Assembly (NCBI GenBank): GCA_040389045.1
Contig: JAZKAT010000025.1
Location: forward strand, 1 to 64,000
Source: UBA5158 sp040389045
GTDB taxonomy: Bacteria > Pseudomonadota > Gammaproteobacteria > DSM-16500
DNA length: 64,000 bases
Direction: 5' to 3'
In this document: in pieces, positions 16,763-24,219 of the stretch
Layout: every line of letters starts with the position of its first letter
How positions within the stretch are numbered: position 1 is the stretch's first letter
Notes under the pieces: model-generated
Database searches by the model: none
The model's input: the letters and a program-made list of their open reading frames with translations, nothing else
What the model was told of the DNA's origin: nothing
Translations under genes and position numbers: made by a program

Positions 16763-17323
16763 ATGCAAAAAACTCTTTTAGCCACCACTCTTATTAGTCT
16801 TTGTATTGTTGGTGTTGCTGGCTGCCAAAAAGAAGAAAAGAAGACCCCGACTACGACTACTACGGTGACTGCGCAAACTGACAGTAGTGGCACTACCGCG
16901 ACTACCACTGCCACCAAACCTATCCAATTAGCTGATGTTGTTGACATTATGGGAGGGGGTCAAGGCACCCCACCACCACCGCCAGGATCTTTAAACACCA
17001 ATCCAAATAGCGCTATAGCAGACCAAAATGCCGCGGCAGCAGCGGCGCAAGCTGCAGCGCAGGCTAAAGCCTTAGCAGATGCTAAAGCCGCAGCGGCGGC
17101 AGCGGCAGCGGCAGCGGTTACTAGTGTCCCAGTCCCCGGTGCAACCCAACCTTCTAAGATGGACTCCAGTTCATCTAGCAAGGGAGCGGGTGAAGCTCCA
17201 GCCGGTCAAACACCCGTCATGATGATGGGCCCAGGTACTAAAGCCCCTGCTCCTGGAACGACGGCTCCTGCAACGGCGGCTCCGGCTGCACCACCAAGCC
17301 CTAGTGGGGATGCTACTCAATAA
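16763..17323 (+). CDS. Low-complexity Ala/Pro/Thr-rich lipoprotein
   Basis: 186 residues. A lipoprotein signal ends in VAGC (Cys 21). The mature part has Thr/Ser-rich stretches, a proline run, an uninterrupted Ala-rich segment (about 89-118, probably helical) and a Pro/Ala/Gly tail. No enzymatic domain is seen; it could be a wall- or membrane-spanning spacer or an O-glycosylation target. AAAAGGAA lies upstream of the ATG. The end overlaps convergent aroB by 11 bases. The codon repeats (GCG/GCA) suggest slippage-driven length variation. Confidence 0.7.
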   Translation: MQKTLLATTLISLCIVGVAGCQKEEKKTPTTTTTVTAQTDSSGTTATTTATKPIQLADVVDIMGGGQGTPPPPPGSLNTNPNSAIADQNAAAAAAQAAAQAKALADAKAAAAAAAAAAVTSVPVPGATQPSKMDSSSSSKGAGEAPAGQTPVMMMGPGTKAPAPGTTAPATAAPAAPPSPSGDATQ

Positions 17324-18407
17324 GTACAGCGTTAATATCTTCTTGCCATAAATTTTCCAGGTCAGCGATGCTGACCTGCGCGGTTTTCAGCGCATGGCCA
17401 ATGGTTGCTAATAAAATAAAATGTAATTTACCGGCACGGATTTTTTTATCTCTTTGCAAAATAATCAGCAGCTCTGCCAGCGGTGGCAAATCTATTTGTA
17501 CTGGCAAACCCAAGTTTTTTAACAAATTTATTAATCTTGTTACTGCAATAACGGATAATCCATTTAACTGCGCGGATAATTTTGCCGCCAATACCATACC
17601 AATCGCTACCGCTTCGCCATGGAGTAATTGTTGATAATTACCCGCGGTTTCTAATGCATGCCCTAAGGTGTGACCAAAATTCAATAAATTCCGTATACCG
17701 TTATCCTGTTCATCTTGGGTGACAATCTGGCCTTTGATTTTTACACTCATGTAAATAGCATAGAGTAATGCGGCGGGGGATTTACTAATTAAGTCTTCGG
17801 CATTTTCTTCCAGCCAGTAAAAAAAATCCTGATCAAACGCCACACCGTGTTTCACCACTTCAGCAAAACCAGCGCGGTATTCTCTGTCGGGCAGTGACGC
17901 TAACAAATCCATATCGGCAATCACGCATTGCGGCTGATAAACCACACCAATCAGATTTTTGCCTAACGCATGATTTATCGCGGTTTTACCACCAATCGCC
18001 GCATCTACCTGGGCAATTAAAGTGGTGGGAATTTGCAGGTAATTTACGCCGCGTAAAAAACATGCCGCGGCAAATCCAGTCATGTCTCCAATTACCCCGC
18101 CACCTAAGGCTATTAATGTGGTTGTGCGGTCATGCTGGAGTTGAATTAAGTTATCGAGAATTTTTTGCCAGGCGGATAATTCTTTGTATTGCTCACCTTC
18201 TGGTAGTAACACTACAGTCACTTGTTGCGGCAGCGCCTGACGTAATTTTTCCAGATAAAGATCGGCGATAACTTGTTGCGTGACTATCATCACCCGCGGG
18301 CCATGAATGTGCGACGCTAGCAGATTGCTATCATTAAAAATTCCCTGGCCTATGTAGACTGGTACTTGCCGTTTATCAAACTGCAAGTTAACTGTTTGAT
18401 AAATCAT
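17313..18407 (-). CDS. aroB: 3-dehydroquinate synthase AroB
   Basis: Second step of the shikimate pathway: DAHP to 3-dehydroquinate, NAD- and metal-dependent. 364 residues, usual size. NAD-binding GGGVIGDMTGFAAA, IPTTLIAQVDAAIGGKTAINH, and the metal ligands in GFAEVVKHG, NFGHTLGHALE and LLHGEAVAIGM. The ATG overlaps the aroK stop, in the classical pilQ-aroK-aroB order. Confidence 0.97.
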   Translation of the reverse strand: MIYQTVNLQFDKRQVPVYIGQGIFNDSNLLASHIHGPRVMIVTQQVIADLYLEKLRQALPQQVTVVLLPEGEQYKELSAWQKILDNLIQLQHDRTTTLIALGGGVIGDMTGFAAACFLRGVNYLQIPTTLIAQVDAAIGGKTAINHALGKNLIGVVYQPQCVIADMDLLASLPDREYRAGFAEVVKHGVAFDQDFFYWLEENAEDLISKSPAALLYAIYMSVKIKGQIVTQDEQDNGIRNLLNFGHTLGHALETAGNYQQLLHGEAVAIGMVLAAKLSAQLNGLSVIAVTRLINLLKNLGLPVQIDLPPLAELLIILQRDKKIRAGKLHFILLATIGHALKTAQVSIADLENLWQEDINAVLIE

Positions 18408-18934
18408 TTCGGCCGTCCAGTCAGCCAGGTAATAATATCTTCGGCGACTGAACGTACGCTGCGATGATCGGTAGGTACTCTAAAATCCGCCATGGCTTCG
18501 TAGTGCGGTTCCCGTTCGGTTTGCAGCTTGGCCATGATTTCATCCCGATTCTCTACGCGCAATAGTGGTCTGCGACTGTCATTCACTACGCGAGCGGGTT
18601 GCAACGGCAGGGTGACTTCAAGATAAACGACAATACCATGGGCGGCGATAATCTCCCGATTTTCTGGGGTGATAATGGTGCCACCGCCAGTAGCGACGAC
18701 GACATTGGTAAGTTTTGCAAGATCTGCTACTACTGCGGCTTCGCGTTTGCGAAAACCGTCTTCGCCTTCGACATCGAAGATCCAGCCCAGATCGACTCCG
18801 GTGCGAATTTCTATTTCTTCATCTGTATCATAGAAATCCATGCCCAATTGTTTAGACAAGTATTTCCCGACGCTGCTTTTACCGGCGCCCATGGGCCCTA
18901 CTAAAAAAATATTTTTATTAATGTTCTTTTTCAT
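18404..18934 (-). CDS. aroK: Shikimate kinase AroK
   Basis: Phosphorylates shikimate with ATP. From the ATG at 18932-18934 the protein has 176 residues and starts like E. coli AroK (NKNIFLVGPMGAGKS). Walker A GPMGAGKSS, shikimate-binding DTDEEIEIRTG and GEDGFRKRE, and the ATGGGTI strand. An ATG at 18952 (just 18 bases from pilQ) and a TTG at 18955 are alternative starts; none has a strong SD. It overlaps aroB by four bases. Confidence 0.93.
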   Translation of the reverse strand: MKKNINKNIFLVGPMGAGKSSVGKYLSKQLGMDFYDTDEEIEIRTGVDLGWIFDVEGEDGFRKREAAVVADLAKLTNVVVATGGGTIITPENREIIAAHGIVVYLEVTLPLQPARVVNDSRRPLLRVENRDEIMAKLQTEREPHYEAMADFRVPTDHRSVRSVAEDIITWLTGRPK

Positions 18935-18970
18935 ACCTGGCTGTGCTGTCATCAATAAAGAAAGACTATT

Positions 18971-20161
18971 TTACGCAATTATCTCCGGGGTTACAAAAAC
19001 TAATAACTCACGTTTGCTAAACTTTGTGGTGTGCTGTTTAAACAACAAACCAACCACTGGAATTTTACCGAGAATGGGTACACGCTCTTCATCATTTTCT
19101 TTATTGAGTTCATAAATTCCACCTAAAACCATAGTCTGGCCACTTTTCATTAAAACGTTAGTCACTATGAGGCGGGTGCGGATGGTGGGGACGCCTTGCA
19201 CTATGAGATTGCCGGGCCGGTCTTCGTTGACTTGTAATTGCAGCAAGACTTTATCGCCGGGCATGATCTGTGGGGTGACTTTTAAACTCAGCACTGCTTT
19301 TTTAAAAGTCACTGCGGTGCCGCCGCTTAAGCTGACTTCCTGGTAGGGGATTTCTTCGCCGGATTCGATGGTGGCGGTTTGCTGGTTGGCGGTGAACAGG
19401 CTGGGGCTGGAAATCAATTCTCCATGGCCCGCTTTTTCCATGGCAGCTAGCGCGATATCGAGAAATGACCCATCTGCCAGACTGGCTATGGCTAAACTAA
19501 AATGGTGGGGCAGGGTGCTCGCTAAATTTCGCGCATCGCGGGCGGTAAAACTGATACCTAGTTCGCGTTCAAAATCACTGTCCACACTGGCTAACCTTGC
19601 TTTAATACGAATTTGTCGGACTGGCACATCTAATTTTTTGATAAGTGCCTGGACCTGGGTGAGCTTGGCCGCGGTATCCTGGACAAACAAGACATTGGTA
19701 CGAGCATCAATACGGACATGGCCGCGTGCTGACAGCATTGAGGTATTGCTATCTTGCAGGAGATGGGCAATATCTTCGGCTTTGGCATAGTTAATTTGCC
19801 AGATATGCAGATTGAGTGGAGCACTTTCGATAAAAGCGGCTTGCATTTTTGCATCATCCTGGCGACGATTAAGCAATTCAGCGCGCGGCGCGATGAACAT
19901 CACATCGCCTAGTTGTGTTTTGGCAAGTCCTTGTGAATTGAGCAACAATGCAAAAGCATCACGCGGCGCAGCGTTATGCAGATGCAATGAGATCGTGCCA
20001 CTGACGGCTGGACTCAGCACCAGATTCAAACCCAGAAATTTCGCCATGATACGCACGGCGTCCGCCAGGCTAACATTCTGCAAATCCACAGCGATATTTT
20101 TTTCCGCGTAAGCAATAGTGCTTGCGCATAGCAATAAAATAATAATAATTTTTTTGAACAT
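18971..20161 (-). CDS. pilQ: Type IV pilus secretin, short PilQ/HofQ form
   Basis: Outer-membrane secretin through which type IV pili or DNA pass. 396 residues: signal peptide (1-19), an STN-like N0 domain (VDLQNVSLADAVRIMAKFLGLN), one N1/KH-like domain (WQINYAKAEDIAHLLQ), then the secretin core with LISSPSLFTANQQTATIESGEE and the ending VGLLFKQHTTKFSKRELLVFVTPEII. Typical PilQ is about 700 aa with AMIN domains before N0; these are missing here, as in HofQ. It lies downstream of the pilN/pilP chimera. Confidence 0.88.
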   Translation of the reverse strand: MFKKIIIILLLCASTIAYAEKNIAVDLQNVSLADAVRIMAKFLGLNLVLSPAVSGTISLHLHNAAPRDAFALLLNSQGLAKTQLGDVMFIAPRAELLNRRQDDAKMQAAFIESAPLNLHIWQINYAKAEDIAHLLQDSNTSMLSARGHVRIDARTNVLFVQDTAAKLTQVQALIKKLDVPVRQIRIKARLASVDSDFERELGISFTARDARNLASTLPHHFSLAIASLADGSFLDIALAAMEKAGHGELISSPSLFTANQQTATIESGEEIPYQEVSLSGGTAVTFKKAVLSLKVTPQIMPGDKVLLQLQVNEDRPGNLIVQGVPTIRTRLIVTNVLMKSGQTMVLGGIYELNKENDEERVPILGKIPVVGLLFKQHTTKFSKRELLVFVTPEIIA

Positions 20162-20180
20162 GTGAATCCTTGTTAATGTC

Positions 20181-20230
20181 TCTTCACCTCTCCCCTTGTG
20201 GGAGAGGTCGGCGACGGTGAGGGGTGGTTT
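20181..20230. repeat. Palindromic repeat family B, copy 1
   Basis: Contains the inverted repeat CCTCTCCC / GGGAGAGG followed by a GGTGAGGGGTG block; the second copy is at 42413-42469 in opposite orientation and has an extra ten-base insert. It supplies the last 14 codons and the stop of the pilN/pilP chimera. Confidence 0.8.
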
Positions 20231-20621
20231 TATTTATCTCCAACACATAATGCTGCTGATTACTTACTTTCACTTCCATTTCGCTCGCATTAATACTCAC
20301 TACCCAAGCATCAATTCCCGGAATTTTTGTGCCAACCTGCACATCATGGGTCGTGCCATCGGCAACGGTCACTAAACCCCAGGTTCGCGTACCTTGTTGC
20401 ATTAAGCCTACAAATTTAATTTCTGGTAATGGTTGCTCAGGTGCGACGACAGTTGTGTTTTCCGGCGGAATTGCAGCGATGTTATCCGAATTTTTTTTAC
20501 CCAGATAACTCCACAAAACCACCCCCAATATCAACAGTGCCACCACTGCCAACACCACCCAAAACTTTCGCCGCGCCTGCCGGCGCTGCTCCCGCCAAGG
20601 TAATAAATTAACTTCCAACAT
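20184..20621 (-). CDS. PilN/PilP chimeric pilus assembly protein
   Basis: 145 residues. The N-terminus (LEVNLLPWREQRRQARRKF, then a membrane helix at about 22-42) is that of PilN, whose NLLPWRE motif docks on PilM. After a short Pro-rich linker the C-terminus (IKFVGLMQQGTRTWGLV, then DGTTHDVQVGTKI and two further strands) matches the small beta domain of PilP, which contacts the secretin. The rest of PilN, all of PilO and the PilP lipoprotein start are absent. It sits between pilM and pilQ, exactly where pilN-pilO-pilP belong. The last 14 residues come from repeat family B. It may be a streamlined alignment protein or a deletion relic; the frame is open and the flanking pil genes are intact, so function is plausible. 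Confidence 0.75.
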   Translation of the reverse strand: MLEVNLLPWREQRRQARRKFWVVLAVVALLILGVVLWSYLGKKNSDNIAAIPPENTTVVAPEQPLPEIKFVGLMQQGTRTWGLVTVADGTTHDVQVGTKIPGIDAWVVSINASEMEVKVSNQQHYVLEINKTTPHRRRPLPQGER

Positions 20622-20631
20622 CCCCCACCCC

Positions 20632-20660
20632 TGTCATTCCCGCGCAGGCGGGAATCCATT
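20632..20660. repeat. Palindromic repeat family A, copy 1
   Basis: One arm of the CATTCCCGCGCAGGCGGGAATCCATT family. It ends at the pilM stop codon, which lies in the TTCATTGAAA sequence that also follows the copy at 62926. Intergenic between pilM and the pilN/pilP chimera. Confidence 0.85.
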
Positions 20661-21592
20661 CATTGAAACCGCCGTGTCGCCAACCCACAACAAATCTGCA
20701 AATTACTCGCGTCATCTTGTATTTTTTTCCTATCAACCTTCGCTGCCATCTGCATTTTTCGCAAAGGGTCTACAAGAAAAATTTTTAATCCCGCTTCACC
20801 CCTAAAATAATCCGCGAGCGGCCCTGCTTCTTCTGGAAGCTCACCTGATAACACAACATAATCAATCTTTTTTGGTGCCGCCGAAAAATACAAATTCAGC
20901 GCCTGCTTAACCGTATCAGAAAACGCTAACGCATCTTCGCGGTGCCAGCGTTGTTCCAGCAAAATAATTCGTTTGCTAAAAATAATTAAGTCCGCATGTT
21001 GCTTAGCAAAATGTATGAGCACTACTGCATGGTGCTCGTTAAATTCCGCCACTGTTAATGGCACGGCGCGTATCAGGGCAAAGCGGTCTACATCTATGAC
21101 TTTTACTCGCAAACCAGCAGCGTTCACCAACGCAGCGTAACTCTCTACTTGCCATTGGCGTGCCGCCACTAAAAAAATTTCCTGTCGCGTTGCATCGCTG
21201 CCTTGCATAGTTAAAAAATCAAAACATAGTGCGTCGGTTACGCCAGGGAAATAGCGTGCCAGATTGGCGGTAATAGCAATTTCGTAATCCAGCGGGGGTA
21301 AGCGCGGGGGCAGGGTTATTTGCTGGCTAATTACGGCATTGGCGGGTAACGCTAGCGCTGCTAGACAACCGGCAGTTTTGGTTTCGCTTACCAGGCGCGC
21401 GATTACCGCCTGCACTTCCTGGGGTTGTTTAATTTTCCCATCAGTGATGCTGCCCGCTGTCAAAGGCGCGGTAGCGTAATTTTTAACCACCCAGCCGTTG
21501 CGTCGTAACTTCAGTTGTAACAGACGAATGGCGTCGGAACTAATATCAAGTCCAATAAAATCAGTGCGTTTTCTACGAGCAAAAGCGAACAA
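20660..21592 (-). CDS. pilM: Type IV pilus inner-membrane platform protein PilM
   Basis: Actin-like cytoplasmic ATPase of the pilus assembly platform, which binds the PilN N-terminus. The start is taken as TTG at 21590-21592 because AGGGAG sits 6 bases upstream and the family start (ARRKRTDFIGLDISS) follows at once; a GTG 40 codons further up has no SD and no homologous extension. 310 residues, a little shorter than usual (about 350). IGLDISSDAIRLLQL is the phosphate-1 strand. It is the first gene of the pil-aro operon, divergent from mrcA. The stop lies at the edge of a repeat copy. Confidence 0.85.
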   Translation of the reverse strand: MFAFARRKRTDFIGLDISSDAIRLLQLKLRRNGWVVKNYATAPLTAGSITDGKIKQPQEVQAVIARLVSETKTAGCLAALALPANAVISQQITLPPRLPPLDYEIAITANLARYFPGVTDALCFDFLTMQGSDATRQEIFLVAARQWQVESYAALVNAAGLRVKVIDVDRFALIRAVPLTVAEFNEHHAVVLIHFAKQHADLIIFSKRIILLEQRWHREDALAFSDTVKQALNLYFSAAPKKIDYVVLSGELPEEAGPLADYFRGEAGLKIFLVDPLRKMQMAAKVDRKKIQDDASNLQICCGLATRRFQ

Positions 21593-21794
21593 GCGAATCT
21601 CCCTGAAAAGAATTCTCGGTAGCAATAGGGTAAAAAGTGAAGGATGCGTAAGCGGAGGAGGAGTGTATAAATGTTGGGCTTTGCGAAATAACTTGCTATA
21701 TACTGCACACACTTTTGAAAAAACTCAAGTATAATTCTCTCCTCTCCCGTATAGGGAAAGTGAAATTAATGTAAATCAAGTCAGACCTTATCAC

Positions 21795-24134
21795 ATGAAA
21801 GTAATACCCTTTAAGATCGTGAAAAAATTTATTATTTTTAGCTTCATCGTGGTGACAGCTTTACTCCTGGGCGCGCTGTATTACATGGAGTTTGAACTGC
21901 CTGACATTGAGGCTTTGAAAACGACGCCGGTGCAGGCACCCTTGCGAATTTACACGCAAGACAACAAATTGATTGGTGAATTCGGTGAAAAACGCAGTAA
22001 TCCTGTACCCTTTGATCAAATTCCCAAGCCCTTGATTGATGCGGTGCTCGCTACTGAAGACCAACATTATTTTCAACATGCTGGTATTGATGTTTCAGGC
22101 TTGCTGCGCGCCACTATCAAACTCATCGTCACGGGCAAAAAAGAAGAAGGCGGCAGCACTATCACTATGCAGGTTGCGCGTAATTTTTATTTAACGCGTT
22201 ATAAAACTTTCGGCCGAAAATTTCAGGAAATTTTACTGGCCATTAAAATCGACCATGGCTTAACCAAGCAAAAAATTCTGGAACTGTATCTCAATACTAT
22301 TTTTCTGGGCAATCGCGCTTATGGCGTAGGGGCGGCGGCAGAAATTTATTATGGCAAACCATTAGCTGAATTATCGCTGCCGGAATATGCCATGTTAGCG
22401 GGTTTACCTAAAGCACCTTCCTTGTTAAATCCCATCGCTAATCCCATTGCCGCTAAAAAACGTCGCGATCATGTATTAAGCCGCTTGCGCGAATTGAATT
22501 ATATTACTGAAACAGATTATCAAACCGCGCTTAATACGCCATTGAATGCTTCTTATCATCAATTAAAAGTTGAGGCGAAAGCGCCGTACGCCGCTGAACT
22601 GGCGCGCCAGCAACTTGAAGAAATGTACGGGGACAGCATTTATACTGATGGATTTAATGTTTACACAACCATTGACAGTCAACAGCAAGAAGCCGCCAAT
22701 ATTGCTGTGCGTGACCAAACTATCGCTTACGATCAACGTCATGGTTATCGTGGCCCGGAACAAAACATTGGTACGCATAATTTAAAACATGCGCGTCTCA
22801 TAAAAATTTTAGCGAACATTCCCGCGTTAAATAATTTGGAACCGGCAATTGTCACTAAGGTATCCGAACAAAGCGTGAATCTGGTGCGCAACGATGGTAG
22901 CGTAGCCACCATCTCATGGGCAGGTTTGGCGTGGGCGCGGCGTCAAGTTAATGCGGATTATCTGGGTCAGACACCCCATGGTGCGCAAGATATTTTAAAA
23001 GCTGGCGATGTCATTCGCATCATTCAAATTAACGGCCAGTGGCACCTCGCGCAATTGCCGCGCGCGCAAGCTGGATTAGTCGCGCTTAATCCACAAAATG
23101 GCGCCATCCTGGCTTTAGTGGGTGGTTTTGATTTTCAATTAAGTAGTTTTGATCGCATCACCAATGCGCAACGCCAACCGGGTTCAAGCTTTAAACCTTT
23201 CATTTATTCGGCGGCGCTTGATAAAGGTTATACTTTGGCAAGCATTATTAACGATGGGCCCGTCGTGGTGGAAAATCCAGATCATAGTTTGTGGCGTCCG
23301 CAAAATGACACGCATGAATTTTATGGGCCAACGCGTTTGCGTGATGCACTGGTACATTCACGCAATCTGGTTTCCATCCGTTTATTGCAACAAATCGAAG
23401 TACCTTACGCGATTGACTATATAAAACGTTTTGGTTTCACCAACTCTTCATTACCAGAAGCATTATCACTGGCGCTGGGTACTGCCAGCGTGACCGCCAT
23501 GGACATGGCGGCGGGTTATGCGGTGTTTGCCAACGGTGGCTTTAAGGTCACTCCTTATATTGTTGAAACCATTCGTAACACGCAAAACCTGCTGGTTTAC
23601 GAGGCAAATCCTTTAATAGCCTGCACTAGTGTTGAGTGCGAAGCTAAATCTGACAATGAAAAAGCGCCGCGTGCGATCAGCGAGCAAAATGCTTTTCTGG
23701 TAACTTCGGTGCTGCACGATGTGATTGCTTATGGCACGGCGACTCGGGCGCTGGCGTTGAAACGTAATGATTTATCCGGCAAAACTGGCACTACCAATAA
23801 CCAGTTTGATGCCTGGTTTGTGGGTTACAATACGCAACTGGTCGCGCTAACCTGGATGGGCTTCGACCAGCCGCAATCGCTGCATGAATATGGCGCCCAG
23901 GCGGCATTGCCAATGTGGATTAGTTTTATGAAAGCGGCATTGAATAATGTTGCCGAACAAACTATTCCACAACCACCGGGGATTTTAAGCATTCGCATTG
24001 ATCCACTGACTGGCGTGCTCGCCTCAGCCGATATGCCGGAAGGGATTTTTGAATATTTCATGCAGCCATATTTGCCCACCACGGACGCGGAAACTAAAAC
24101 CGAAAATGCACCACCAGTCAGTCAGATTTTTTAA
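21795..24134 (+). CDS. mrcA: Penicillin-binding protein 1A, first tandem copy
   Basis: Bifunctional peptidoglycan synthase. 779 residues: membrane anchor (about 12-30), glycosyltransferase family 51 domain with catalytic E88 in ATEDQHYF and GGSTITMQVARNFYLT, an OB-like linker, then the transpeptidase with S464-x-x-K467 (GSSFKPF), SRN in HSRNLVSIRLL and K663-T-G. All catalytic motifs are intact. A TATAAT at 21730-21735 may be its -10. It is divergent from pilM, the standard gammaproteobacterial position of mrcA. A close paralogue follows after 85 bases. Confidence 0.95.
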   Translation: MKVIPFKIVKKFIIFSFIVVTALLLGALYYMEFELPDIEALKTTPVQAPLRIYTQDNKLIGEFGEKRSNPVPFDQIPKPLIDAVLATEDQHYFQHAGIDVSGLLRATIKLIVTGKKEEGGSTITMQVARNFYLTRYKTFGRKFQEILLAIKIDHGLTKQKILELYLNTIFLGNRAYGVGAAAEIYYGKPLAELSLPEYAMLAGLPKAPSLLNPIANPIAAKKRRDHVLSRLRELNYITETDYQTALNTPLNASYHQLKVEAKAPYAAELARQQLEEMYGDSIYTDGFNVYTTIDSQQQEAANIAVRDQTIAYDQRHGYRGPEQNIGTHNLKHARLIKILANIPALNNLEPAIVTKVSEQSVNLVRNDGSVATISWAGLAWARRQVNADYLGQTPHGAQDILKAGDVIRIIQINGQWHLAQLPRAQAGLVALNPQNGAILALVGGFDFQLSSFDRITNAQRQPGSSFKPFIYSAALDKGYTLASIINDGPVVVENPDHSLWRPQNDTHEFYGPTRLRDALVHSRNLVSIRLLQQIEVPYAIDYIKRFGFTNSSLPEALSLALGTASVTAMDMAAGYAVFANGGFKVTPYIVETIRNTQNLLVYEANPLIACTSVECEAKSDNEKAPRAISEQNAFLVTSVLHDVIAYGTATRALALKRNDLSGKTGTTNNQFDAWFVGYNTQLVALTWMGFDQPQSLHEYGAQAALPMWISFMKAALNNVAEQTIPQPPGILSIRIDPLTGVLASADMPEGIFEYFMQPYLPTTDAETKTENAPPVSQIF

Positions 24135-24219
24135 TTAGCGGCCGTAGGGAATAACCCACTAGCCTATCTGCCCCGCGCAGAGTAAAATCGAATGATTAGC
24201 CCCTTATTTAAAGACTTAC

